The translations under genes were made by a program, and so were the position numbers. From NCBI GenBank assembly GCA_013396655.1, contig WBMV01001018.1, positions 2,655,728 to 2,719,727 of the forward strand: DNA of 64,000 bases, in the 5' to 3' direction. Under the pieces are notes generated by a model. That model ran no database searches. It was given only the letters and a program-made list of their open reading frames with translations, and was not told the DNA's origin. The stretch is from Campylorhamphus procurvoides (lineage: Eukaryota; Chordata; Aves; Passeriformes; Dendrocolaptidae). This document shows, one piece after another, positions 54,131 to 64,000 of the stretch. The stretch's first letter is position 1. The number at the start of each line of letters is the position of its first letter.

Positions 54131-57100
54131 CCGCACACCCCCAGGCTCGGTGACTCCATCACCCCCCGGGCGGCCCTTCCAGGGCCTGAGCATCCCTCCT
54201 GGGAAGGAAGGAGCTGTTCCTAAAGGCCAGCCGGAACCTCCTCTGGGGTGTCCTCCCATCCTCTCGCGGGGAGGTTTGCACGCCTGTGCCCTGCGGTGCT
54301 TCTCTTTCCTTCCTTGGAGAGCCAGGGTTTGGTACATTAAAAGGAATCATGTAACTGGGGAAGACTTCAGGGATCTCTTCAATGGCTTGTTGTCAGGAGT
54401 AATAACCTCGGTGAAGAGAAAGGTCTCTTCCAGGAGAATGAAGATAAAGTGTCACCAGCTGATTTATAAGCTGCAATAACCTTATCATACTAAGGGACAA
54501 ACTGTAGAGAGAGATGTATATAAAAACTACTATCTTTAAGCAGAATGTCTGGTTTGGGTGGTTTTCTTCTTGCTAGAAACACCACAGTAAACTATGGTCA
54601 GTTATAAGTCAGTTATAAAGTTATTAGAAATAGCTTTGTCCAGCTGTATGAGGTTTAACAGGGGGTACCAGCAGCTGAAGGGAGTCCCCAGGACAGGGAT
54701 GTTTACAGGGCCATGTTATGGCAGGTGAAGGGGGAATGCATTCAAACTGATAGAAGGCAGGATTAGATTGGATTTTAGGAAAAAATCCTTCCCTGTGAGG
54801 GTGGGCAGGCCTTGGCACAGGTTGCCCAGAGAAGCTGTGGCTGCCCCAGCCCTGGAAGTGTCCAAGGCCAGCTTGGATGGGGCTTGGAGCAACCTGGGCT
54901 AGTGGGAGGTGTCCCTGCCCATGGCAGGGGGTGGAAAGAGGATCTTTAGGTCCCTTCCAACCCAAATGGTTCTATGATTCTGTGAGAAATAAAGATAACA
55001 AATTAACGTGGATTTGCATTCTTGGTAGGGATGTGGGCAGTGTAATGAACAATTCATACTGTCCGTGCCCTGCACCAGGCCTGTGCATTACACTTGGCAC
55101 AAACACTGACATTTTCATGGCAAGATTACTGAAAATGGCATTACCCACTGAGAAACACAATGAATCCACATACTGAAGGGTATTAGATCATTCATTTTAA
55201 AAAAAATTGCACAACAAACTAATTCTTTGATGGCCTACATGCAAGTCTATACTTGGAGGGCCAGCTCATCCTATTCATTTTCAGCAGAAAACAGGATGGT
55301 AAGTTGTGAGTAAAACTTCACAACTCAATATGAACTGGGTGCTGTTTCCTGCTTTGTAATATTGTACCTGTCTTTTGCAGGGTAAACTTTTTGACTCTAC
55401 AGTAACTGATGAAGGAACATGGACATTAGGTAATAACTTCCATCTGAAGTAACATTTTAAAGGCAGTAAAACTTGTCAATATACACTGCAGAAGAGTTTA
55501 CACCTCCTCCCTTTTTTGATGGAAAAGATTACTTTCTTCCCTGCACATAGCTTTGTAAAAAAGGCAGTCATTATTGCTGGACTAAGGAACTGAGGTACTA
55601 TAAAAGCCCTAGAGATTAAGGTTAATGGGAAAATGCCATGTCCTGGAAGGTCACAGTCAATGGATTACAAACACTTCCATATAGTGAGAAGTTTTTTGCA
55701 AACCACCATTTAAAGGTAAATAATATGGTACAGTTGTGTGGTCTGTGCCTCTCCATAATTACTTTTCCTGGTTTTTGCCTCCTTCTCTTATGCATTGTAG
55801 TTTTGGAATGAGTGACAAAATCTGCAGTCCCGGAGAATCAAAAAGAAATTTAAAAATCCCACTAAGGTGCCTACATATAATAAGCAAAAAAAGCATATCT
55901 GATTGTTGTATCATAAATACTGTAAAGTAGTCGGAGTGTTTGGGGGTTTGGCAATCACATTTGTGGACTGTGCCTCTCACTTAATGTTTTCCTGTGAAGG
56001 ATTTTGTTTTCCATTCAGTATTTTTTTTAAATATATATTCATAATTTACTAACTGAAGCATGGAAACTAGAAGTGTTAACAAACATTGTGAAGTAAAACA
56101 TGTCTTTTTCAGTGTGTGAATAATCTTCAAAATACACTTACAATGCTTAATTTATTCACTTAAGTAGAGCTAAACAACCTACATGTTAACTTTGAAATGT
56201 GCTTCCTATATTGTCTATGTGCATCCACGCTGTGTCTAAATAAATGAATTATCTCTTCATATATCACTAAAACTTAGTTCTGACTTTTGTTGGTAATAAT
56301 TCTCTGTAAAGCCTGACCTCAAATCCTTCATGCCTTAGCAGAGGTGTCTGTATTAATAATTAAATCTTTTCTCTGTTGTGAACCTCTCCAAGAGGTTAGT
56401 TTATGTTTGCAGTAGAAGTACTTATGAACTGTGTTTTAATCCCTTAAAACAGCTTCAGCATTTTACAGGGGAGAGATGACAGGACAGGCTATCTTTGCTT
56501 CAGCCTTTTTGTTTCTTGTTAATGTTTATTTATATATCAACAACCCAGTTGGCATTAAGAATTTAAATTACTTCACACCTCCTGTGCCTGTTAATGGTGA
56601 TTCACCAATACAGCAGAAAGATTGGCACATAGGACTGGGTTTAAATGTTGTTCTCTGTGTTTTCATTCAACAGAAGACAGGCAGCTGATACGAATTGTTC
56701 TAATGAAGACAAATAGGGATGCTGGAAATTGTTGGACATCTCTGTTGGAAAATGAATATGCTGCTGACCCTTGGGTACAGGACCAGATGCAAAGGAAACT
56801 TACACTGGAGCGATTCCAAAGAGAGGCAAGTTAAAGGAGCATAATTATTCCTTGTATTTTGTGTTTGCACACAGAGGTTACAGCCAGGAAAGCTGAGCAA
56901 AATGGTTCTGCTGCCCAGTGCCGTGGAAACATATGCTTTAGTTCAATATATATAAAATGCTTATAAGACTCTATCAGTGTCATTTCAAGGGGTTATTCTC
57001 TCTGCAAGGTTTGTGAAAAGTTTGGTGGTGCTATTGTTTTACTATTTGCATAATCCTAAAAATTTTTCACTTGTGAGGTTACACACAATTTCTATTATTA

Positions 57101-57796
57101 TCTAGAATTATGACATAGCCATATTTACAATAACTATTTACAATAAACTTCTAACATCAAACTCTATGCTTGTTTATATCATAAGATGGTGCAGAATAAT
57201 TAGCTGGAAAATATGTTCCTTCATCCTTGAACTGTTTTGCTATACCTTAGCACACAGTTATGCTCATGGTTGTCTGCAGAGATGTAGAATTACAGCTTAG
57301 TACTTATATCCTGCAGCAGAGAACATAATTTTTATGAAACTTGTTATCCGGCAAGGCAGGCACTTAGATTTTGAAATAGCACCTTCAAATGACACCAAAA
57401 CCAGTTATCTTTCTTAAATTTTCCTTAATATTTCTTTTCTTCGTGATGTGACTGCTTGCCAAACTAAGAGCAGCATTACAAAGTTGCTTCAGCAGTAAGC
57501 AACCAAACTATGACTGTTCAGTTTGTTGATGCATTTTCCAAGAATTTCAGTGCCATGACAAATGGATGACAAGTTGATTATGTCTTTGTTACAAAGGCAG
57601 AATATTACCAAAAGCTTTTTAGGCATTTTTGGTTGGTTGTGGGAGTTTTTTAAGCATTCTTATTACAAATAATCTATTTATCGAACAACTTTTTTTCTTT
57701 TACCTCCATCAGAACCCTGGATTTGATTTCAGTGGGGCAGAAATTTCTGGAAACTACAGCAAAGGAGGACCAGACTTTTCTAGTCTTGAAAAGTAA
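53884..57796 (+). CDS. NUDCD2: NudC domain-containing protein 2 (4 coding exons)
   Basis: NUDCD2 is a small CS-domain (p23-like) co-chaperone that acts with HSP90 and stabilises LIS1 in the dynein pathway. Exons: 53,884-54,072; 55,381-55,429; 56,674-56,825; 57,713-57,796. They sum to 474 nt, or 157 codons plus TAA, the human length. The protein begins MSAPFEERSGVVPCGTPWG. The CS fold covers roughly residues 15-105, including YQTLEEVFIEVRVPPG, and the tail ends SSLEK. Introns 1 and 2 are GT-AG. Intron 3 has a GC donor (GAG followed by gcaagt) and a normal AG acceptor. The ATG is the conserved one and sits in a CpG island. Intron 1 carries a CR1 fragment and a copy of sequence also found directly after the stop codon. 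The gene is divergent from HMMR and convergent with CCNG1. Confidence 0.97.
54343..54577 (+). repeat. Direct duplication, copy A (NUDCD2 intron 1)
   Basis: This 235-bp segment matches copy B (57,846-58,077) in the same orientation, with about 12 substitutions and two small indels, so about 95% identity. A 103-bp core (54,408-54,510) is identical. An open frame runs through the unit and ends at TAA after the peptide KCHQLIYKLQ. Copy A lies in NUDCD2 intron 1, about 270 bp after exon 1 and about 150 bp before a CR1 fragment. Confidence 0.9.
54725..54985 (+). mobile_element. CR1 LINE, truncated 3' end
   Basis: The text is typical of avian CR1 3' ends: ggttgcccagagaagctgtgg, then cagcttggatggggcttgga, then aggtcccttccaacccaaat, closing with ttctatgattctgtga. 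The terminal repeat-like ending is present, so the 3' boundary at 54,985 is good. The 5' end is truncated and fixed only roughly. It lies in NUDCD2 intron 1 in the sense orientation. It contains no complete coding region. Confidence 0.9.
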
Positions 57797-57845
57797 ACTT
57801 TTTATCCATGTTCCTTTAGAGGAATTATACATGACACTTAGGACT

Positions 57846-58077
57846 GGAATCATGTAAATGGTGAAGACTTCAGTGACCTCTTCAATGGCTTGTTGTCAGA
57901 AGTAATTGCTTCGGTGAAGAGAAAGGTCTCTTCCAGGAGAATGAAGATAAAGTGTCACCAGCTGATTTATAAGCTGCAATAACCTTATCATACTAAGGGA
58001 CAAACTGTAGAGATGTATATAAAAAACTACCATCTTTAAGCAGAATGTTTGGTTTGGGTGGTTTTTTTCTTGTTAGA
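57846..58077 (+). repeat. Direct duplication, copy B (NUDCD2 3' UTR)
   Basis: This is the partner of copy A, starting 50 bp after the NUDCD2 stop codon, so probably transcribed as 3' UTR. The identical core is at 57,911-58,013. It carries the same short open frame and the same TAA. A CR1 fragment begins about 60 bp after it. The position inside a 3' UTR suggests copy B may be the source and the intronic unit the derivative, but direction cannot be proved from two copies. Confidence 0.9.
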
Positions 58078-58136
58078 TAATCAGTTGTAAATCTACCACT
58101 TGTTTTTATGCATCTTATTCTTGCTTATTTACACCT

Positions 58137-58640
58137 GAGGAGGAACAACCCCAGGCACCAGCACTGGCTGGAGAGCAGCTCTGCAGAGAAGGACCTGGAG
58201 GTCCTGGTGGACAACCAGCTGTCCATGAGCCAGCAGTGTGTCCTGGGGGCTGAGAAGGCCAATGGGATCCTGGAGTACCTTGGGAAGAGCATGGCCAGCA
58301 GGTCAGGGAGGGGATCCTGCCCCTCTACCCAGCCTTAGTGAGGCACATCTGGTGTGCTGTGTCCAGTTCTGGGCTCGTCAGGAAAGACATGGAGCTCCTG
58401 GAGCAGGTCCAGTGGAGGCTGCAGAGATGGTGAAGGGACTGGAGCACCTCTGTTACAAGGAAAGGCTGAGGGAGCTGGGGCTGTTCAGCCTTGAGAGGAG
58501 ATGACGGAGAGAGGACCTGAAGAGTGTCTGTCAGTGTCTGCAGGGAGGATGGACCAGGCTCTGCTTGGGGTGCCCAGCAATGGGACAAGAGGCTACAGGC
58601 AGAAACTGATGCACAGAAAGTTCCACCTGAACATGAGGAA
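58137..58640 (+). mobile_element. CR1 LINE fragment, C-terminal pol region, both ends missing
   Basis: Translation on the plus strand gives the CR1 reverse-transcriptase C terminus in two frames: EKDLEVLVDNQLSMSQQC and ILEYLGKSMASRSG, then, after a frameshift, MVKGLEHLCYKERLRELG and LFSLERR. The element stops abruptly at acatgaggaag, before the usual 3' end. It is therefore truncated at both ends and inactive. It sits between copy B of the duplication and the NUDCD2 poly(A) signal, so it is probably exonised in the NUDCD2 3' UTR. Confidence 0.92.
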
Positions 58641-59031
58641 GACGTGTGCCAATCAGGAATTTTGTATTCACAGTTAAGGATGCAGCTGAGAAGCATTCCA
58701 ACCACTTGGAATGGTATTTACTATCAGATAAATTTTGGAAGAGTTGAAGTCAAATTTGAGCAGTCAGCTACTTAAGTCAGTCTTTTCAATCTTGACACAT
58801 TCACATCTCAAAGGCTTTAGAGTAATTGTGGGCCAAGTTGCAATAATTTCAGTCAATCACCTCGAGTTTCTCCTGTGTTTGTGCAACCTTTCCCATGTAG
58901 CCTCAACCTCTTAACAAAATTTGGAAAAACTTTTCCATAATGTCTTACCTCCTGCCTCAAACTTTTCCTCCAGGTACTGTTCAGGTGTAAGCCACTTTAT
59001 GGGCTTTCTACTAAGATGTTTTATAACAAAC

Positions 59032-59037
59032 AATAAA
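59032..59037 (+). terminator. NUDCD2: Candidate NUDCD2 poly(A) signal (AATAAA)
   Basis: This is the first AATAAA I found on the plus strand after the NUDCD2 stop codon, 1.2 kb downstream. If used, the 3' UTR would include copy B of the duplication and the CR1 fragment. Usage is unproven. Confidence 0.4.
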
Positions 59038-59059
59038 CACGCTATTCAGTTAAGCACTT

Positions 59060-60553
59060 TTCAATGTTTAATTGAAAGGTACATATCTTAATAGTGAGAC
59101 AGGACAATGAGAGTTGCATCCTCCCCCAGTATGCTGAGCACACCTTTGTCCAGTCCCTTCCTGCTGTGCACAGGTCAGCACAATGCCTGGGGAGCTCTGG
59201 CAGGTGCAATACCCAGTTACATGGTCTGTGGTGGAGTCACTGCCACAGGCTCAGGAGACCTGATTTGTCCATTACAGAGCTTTGGTCTGGAGTCTCCTGT
59301 GAAAGGTTTAACAGGGTTGAGACACGCAAAGAATGGTTTCCCCTCAGCTGTTAACCACCTAAGCCCACACTCTGATCTCTCCTTCTCCACTACATTGATC
59401 CATATGGCCATCAATTGTCAGAGCCTATTGCTAACATCCCCAGTCCCACAGTGATGCAGAATTCAAGGGGACATTAGCAACATTGCCCCAGCACCTTTAT
59501 TCATCTAACATACAATAATACGTCCTTATTATTCACTTCCTTGTTAGCACTAGAAGCATGATATGCCTAAAGTACTGATCTGCTCTGTAGAAAAAAGAGT
59601 TGTATTTCACAAAGGTTACCATTAAAGAGATTAAAGTTGAAGCAATCTTCATTGTTTCTCAACTAGATTGCTTCTACACACAAGATGGGGAATTAGCCCT
59701 GCTCCTGCTGTACCTGTAACAATGTGCCTGTTTGGCATCAGCATTTACCTCTAGTACAGCAAAACTAATGTCAGACCTAGGGCATGTCACCCAGTACCTT
59801 CCACTGGCCTTCATTAAGTATCACAAAGTTTTTACACTCTGTGAAATAATTCATATTTGTAATCTCACTAAACTACAGCTCTCACAAAATACTGCAGTTA
59901 CTGATGCTGTGTTAGTGACTACCTTTTATAAGGAAATGCATTAAAGTTTCTCTGTTCTCCTGCTCTAGCTACTCAGCATGTTCAGTGGGTGTCACATAGG
60001 CTAATTTTTAATGTGTCTATGGTAAAAGGCCAGTGCCCTGCCCAGCAGGGCCTCGTGGGCACATGACACTGCCCAAACAGCACATCAGGTGGGCTGACAG
60101 ATTTGCTTTTGTCAGCAGCAGTCAGTGGGATTAGTCTTCTGTTTGATTAACACACTGCAGCACTGCATTACTGCACATCATATCTTTCTAGTATCACGTA
60201 ATCCTTGGAAAGTGAACCAGATTTTTAAAATTAAATATAGGATTCAGCACCTGCAGTAAATCAAGGTTAGATTACACAAGCTGCTCTACAAACTCTAAGG
60301 TGTTAAAATTCCTTGTATTGGTATTGTGGTGTCTCACTGAATAGTAAACAGTCTACCAAATAAGACTGAAAAGTGACAACACATTCTGTTGTAATCATCA
60401 TGAAAACAACGTATTTGCTGGAAGGACCTTTAGTCTGAAATGTTACATCTTCTTTCCATGAGCTGAGTTCTTCATTAAGATCATGGTTCAAACTTTGTTT
60501 CTCAGGTATTCATGTGCCTGTTGACAAGGTCACAGGATGGTTTTCCTCTTCAT
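59060..60553. other. Tail-to-tail spacer between NUDCD2 and CCNG1
   Basis: About 1.5 kb separates the proposed poly(A) signals of two convergent genes. It contains no supported gene. A minus-strand AATAAA at 59,496-59,501 would allow a longer CCNG1 3' UTR reaching well into it. The open frames near 59,094-59,454 overlap in several frames and are treated as chance. Confidence 0.6.
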
Positions 60554-60559
60554 TTTATT
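60554..60559 (-). terminator. CCNG1: Candidate CCNG1 poly(A) signal (AATAAA)
   Basis: The plus strand reads TTTATT, giving AATAAA on the minus strand about 315 bp after the CCNG1 stop codon. It is the nearest canonical hexamer on that strand. Confidence 0.45.
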
Positions 60560-60872
60560 GTACTCCTGTAAAAAAACCCCAAAAACAAAAAAAGAAACAA
60601 ACCAACCAATTGAAGGGCTTTCACCAAGAGCCAAACAAAACACAGCACACCAGAGGGTCAGTTCTCCAGCGTTCATATATTAGGTTATCATTTCTTCAAG
60701 TACAGCAGTGGCTCAACATGAACATGAGAACAGAGCTGCCTCTAAGACAGGCCTGCTCTGTTTATGTTACATATTTTCCATGAGGTAACCTATGTGGAAC
60801 AAGAAACTTTGAGGCAGTTAACAGCTAATTACTTCTACATTATCAGAAGTTGTTTTTGCAAGGAGTTACCTG

Positions 60873-63730
60873 TTAGGAGCTGGTCTCTGGGATGGTAGGA
60901 AGGTGTGTTATTCTGTAGTAGCTGTGTCTAAGCTGCCGTGCTGTACGTCCAGACACAATCCACTTCAGCTTCTGGACATTTGGTTTGGAACATTTGCTTG
61001 AGGAATATTCTGTAAGGCACTTTAACACCAGTTCCTTCCAGAAAATCAAATCTCTGTTGTTTATCTAAATAACAAGACACAATATCACACATTAATAAGT
61101 ACTTAAATCCTTATTTCATAGATGTACTTCCAGTTTTTTCACCTAAGATAGGCAGCCAAATATCCCAGGCCAAAATGGAAAAAACCCCAACAAAGCAACA
61201 AAAGAAACCAGTATGCCAACACACCTGTCCCTTCCCCACTGTGTAGACCCTTGCATGCATTCTTCTTCTGTCTCCCTCCCTGAAACTTTGTGCATACATA
61301 CCTTGGAATGCAACTGCAGAAATTCCAGTGCCTCTGTCAGCTCCAGCAACTTTTGTTCTTCTGTCTCTAGTGCCATAATAGACAGTGCCAAGACAGAAGG
61401 CTGGAGAGAGAGAAAATGTTTTTGAACACTGCTTGGTTAGTTTCAGAAGTTCCACTGTCCTTGAACTTTCAAGATATTTACCTTGGCTTTAGAAAACATG
61501 ATTCTGCAGTGACAGGCCTTAAGCTGAGTCTCAAGTCTCTCAAAATTAAGGTACTTTCTCCTAGAATAAGAACAGATAAGTGAATGTGGAAGAATGCAAG
61601 CTTGACCACAGCAGCACCACCCTGGGAACCCAGAGAAGCAGCAACAATATTCCTGTTCTAAACAAAGGCCTCATTTGTCCCAGAAGTTCTAGAGTTACAG
61701 TCAAACAGGTGTTCAATTTTGACAGTCCTACCAAAAACAAATCTCATGTTACAATAGGGAGAGCTGCATTGTCAAAATAGGCTTAACAACAGGGAATTTT
61801 AGTGCTTACTAGCAAAAGGAATCTTTTTTTAAGCCAGATTTTGCAATCTTTGCAATGAGGCAATACTGTAGTGCAGCATAAGCAGAGATTCATTATACCA
61901 TCATTATTGAGCAAGTTTGGGTTTTGGCTCAGAGAGCAATACTCTTTAGATCAATTTATGCAAACAATATTTCAAATTAAAATAGTATTAAACCACAGGT
62001 AACTCACACAATATTTACCAATAAGGGGGAAAGTTTGTGGGATTTTTAAAGTATAGAACAGCCAATTATTTGAGCCATTTCCCTGCTTATTTTTCTACAT
62101 AAGCTTTTTAATTATTACATGCAGTTAGAGCAAAATTAATATTAGCTATTTTACCTTTCACAGCTTAAATTCTCATGAACGAGTGAATGATATAGCTGTA
62201 GAAACTGGAAGGCTGTTGTAGCTTTCACTTTCCAACACAGCTTCTCCAGTATGATTTTCTCCATTCTCATCATATCAGAAACAGTGAACCTGTACTGGCT
62301 TATTCGAATTAAGTCAGTGGCCAAGGGCACATTTCTTTCTTCTTCTGATGCCTTCACAGCCAAGTAGAAGCAGCTGAGTCCAACACAGCCCAAGTGTTTA
62401 GGCTGCACCTAAAGAAAGATAAATTGCTCCTGTCAGAGAAGAAGGCCTTTGATCAGCCACTACAACATATAAGACCCAAACTGTAGGCACCAATGTATTT
62501 TAAGAAAAATACGTGGGCCAGGAGGGCTGTTCTGTTTTTTGGAGATTGAGAGTGAAGTCTTTTATCTTACATTCTTATCTTTATTTAACCAAAGGAGAAG
62601 ATGGTTACACATTGCAAGTTCCACCTCATTCATCTAAAAAGCAAGATTGCAAAACAATATATTTTGATTGAGGTAGAACTGTTTTTAATGGCGTTCTATA
62701 ATAGCCTAATCAGAAGCTTTTAGGACGTAAAGTATTGTACATATTGGCTGATACTAAAAAAAAATCAGAGTTCTCTAACTCTTTTTTAAAATATATGTAC
62801 ACATACACATATATGTATATATATATATGTATATATACATAAATTGACTTATTCCACAGACATTGCAGGCTGTTTATTTTGGATTCTGAAGTCTTTCAAA
62901 TCATCATTTTCCCATCCACGCCGTCTAGCTTTCTCATTTTTGTTTTAACACACAAGGACAACAAGCTTTTGTTCTTGTCCAAACACTACAGTGGTAATCC
63001 TGTCTTGTCAGACAATTAAAAACAATCCAGGCCAGCATGTCACATCTGCATGGGAGAATGATGTGCTAACTAATGTGTCACCAGACTGAGTGTTGAACTG
63101 CATCTTGAGATACACGAGGCTTATGGGTATGTTGAAAAGGCAATTAAATCAGAAGTAATTTAAGTATTCTTGTATCTAGGCAAAACAATCTGTCTTGGCC
63201 TAACACACCAACAGGTCCTGCATTTCCCAGCTTATGGGAACCCTCAAGTTGGAAGTGATGCCCTCTTCCTTGTCTTCTCCAGGGAAAACAGCTTTCTTAA
63301 CAATACTAAACGGGTAATGACATTTTTTAGCCCTGGGGCAACGAGAATCTACGGAAGGAGCTAAACCTTTAGCCATCTAAACCCCATATGTTCTAACTTC
63401 GCATGGGAACAAGGGCGCAACAAGCAGGACCTAATGACTGTGAGCTTACACTTTAAAAAGCCTTACCTTCATTTTTGATAAGAATCTATCCAAGAAATTC
63501 ACTGCCAGTGAAAACGTCTCCGTGTGGAAGGCAAAGAACTGGGTCAGGCTGAGAAGATCCTTCACTTCGAAGTCGCGGAGCCGCGCCGTCATCCGGAGCC
63601 CATTGTCGTGGGCAGCCTCGAGCAGCCGGAGCCCGGCGGGTTTGGGCTGAGCCCGCAGCTCCTGCTCCAGCAGCGCCGACAGCTGCAGCAGCAGCGCCTC
63701 GGCCTCGGGGCTCGCCAGGGTATCGATCAT
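60873..63730 (-). CDS. CCNG1: Cyclin G1 (5 coding exons)
   Basis: Cyclin G1 is a p53-induced atypical cyclin that recruits PP2A B' subunits and feeds back on the MDM2-p53 circuit. Coding exons: 63,467-63,730; 62,155-62,408; 61,482-61,560; 61,302-61,400; 60,873-61,064. They sum to 888 nt, or 295 codons plus TAA, the human length, with GT-AG introns and matching phases. The protein starts MIDTLASPEAEALL. The cyclin-box start HDNGLRMTARLRDFEVKDLL begins at residue 41, and the box continues through LGCVGLSCFYLAVK. The C-terminal half contains LKWIVSGRTARQL and ends IPETSS. The N-terminal codons are GC-rich like the adjoining island. In mammals the first exon is non-coding; here a possible donor and acceptor pair lies directly upstream of the ATG. 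Confidence 0.97.
62789..62840. repeat. AT/GT-rich microsatellite in a CCNG1 intron
   Basis: Mixed (TA)n and tatgtatata units lie between CCNG1 coding exons 1 and 2. It is partly palindromic because of its composition. No function is implied. Confidence 0.8.
62959..62980. promoter_or_regulatory. CCNG1: Possible p53-type response element in CCNG1 intron
   Basis: Two decamers, caacaagctt and gttcttgtcc, are separated by 2 bp. They match the p53 half-site RRRCWWGYYY at 9 and 8 of 10 positions. CCNG1 is an established p53 target in mammals, so a site in the gene is plausible. The match is imperfect and such pairs also arise by chance. Confidence 0.2.
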
Positions 63731-63787
63731 CTGCGCCCACGAACCAGAGCATCGATCAGCGGGGCGGAATGGGGGGGAACACTCACC
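63731..63787 (-). other. CCNG1: Possible very short intron in the CCNG1 5' UTR
   Basis: On the minus strand a strong donor (GTGAGT, beginning at 63,786) is followed 56 nt later by GCGCAG ending directly before the start codon. Mammalian CCNG1 has a non-coding exon 1 spliced upstream of the ATG, so this could be the bird equivalent with an unusually short GC-rich intron. Alternatively the 5' UTR is simply continuous. Confidence 0.3.
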
Positions 63788-63844
63788 GAGCTACAGCAGC
63801 CTCGAAGGCAAAGGTGCAGCCACCGGGGGCACGGGGGGCGATGC

Positions 63845-64000
63845 TCCAGCCCCGGGGGACCCCCGGGTGATCCCTCCAGCCCCGGGTGATCCTCAGGTGA
63901 CCTCCCAGCTCCGGGTGACCCCCACCCCGGGTGATCCCCCCAGGTGATTCCCCCACCCCAGGTGACCCCAAACCCTGGGTGATTCCCAAGTGATCCACAG
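63845..64000. repeat. GC-rich minisatellite upstream of CCNG1
   Basis: Irregular units of about 13-17 bp of the type ccccgggtgatcc and cccaggtgacccc repeat to the end of the window. The array is probably cut by the window edge, so its true length is unknown. It lies in the presumed CCNG1 promoter or 5' UTR region. Confidence 0.7.

Noticed and set aside
54117..54132. Telomere-like CCCTAACCCTAAACCC in NUDCD2 intron 1
   Set aside because: Only about two and a half units. Too short to be called an interstitial telomeric repeat.
53590..54223. Long overlapping frames on both strands around the NUDCD2 start
   Set aside because: Shadows of the GC-rich island. Only the frame beginning at 53,884 gives NUDCD2.
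59094..59454. Two overlapping plus-strand frames of 86 and 115 codons
   Set aside because: They lie between convergent gene ends, overlap in different frames and show no known protein similarity.
1..64000. CRISPR arrays, tRNA or rRNA genes, bacterial-type operons
   Set aside because: None seen. The window is vertebrate nuclear DNA with spliced genes.

Overview
This is a vertebrate nuclear window, most likely avian. The genes have short, phased exons with GT-AG introns. The encoded proteins are close to their mammalian orthologues. The interspersed repeats I recognise are CR1 LINE fragments and one LTR-like sequence, the usual repertoire of a bird. The species cannot be read from the sequence.

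Layout. (1) Positions 1-27.5 kb are an AT-rich gene desert downstream of MAT2B. I see no credible gene in it. It holds two decayed antisense CR1 pieces, an isolated CpG-rich patch with a ~62-bp tandem repeat (17.1-17.5 kb), an A/C-skewed tract, a retrotransposed-looking 3' end near 25.7 kb, and a poly-A run ending in a 5-N assembly gap. (2) MAT2B lies on the minus strand at 28,277-37,469: seven coding exons, 334 codons, starting in a CpG island. (3) HMMR lies on the minus strand at 42,228-52,630. Exons 2-17 are reconstructed with every splice phase consistent. The last exon is only a candidate, and the conserved first coding exon was not found. (4) A CpG island and an LTR-like sequence separate HMMR from NUDCD2. 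NUDCD2 is on the plus strand at 53,884-57,796: four coding exons, 157 codons, one GC-AG intron. (5) CCNG1 lies on the minus strand at 60,873-63,730: five coding exons, 295 codons. It converges tail-to-tail on NUDCD2. (6) The right edge is a short GC-rich minisatellite just upstream of CCNG1.

The order MAT2B-HMMR-NUDCD2-CCNG1 with these orientations is the human 5q34 block read in reverse, so the assignments support one another. MAT2B regulates S-adenosylmethionine synthesis. HMMR is a spindle and hyaluronan-binding coiled-coil protein. NUDCD2 is a CS-domain co-chaperone. CCNG1 is a p53-responsive cyclin. The four are neighbours by conserved synteny and do not form one pathway.

The most unusual observations are: a ~235-bp direct duplication present both in NUDCD2 intron 1 and just after the NUDCD2 stop codon, with a perfectly identical 103-bp core and a shared short open frame; an LTR-like insertion in the presumed shared HMMR/NUDCD2 promoter, with no recognisable HMMR exon 1; and an acidic substitution in the second hyaluronan-binding motif of HMMR. 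No wholly new biological system is evident.
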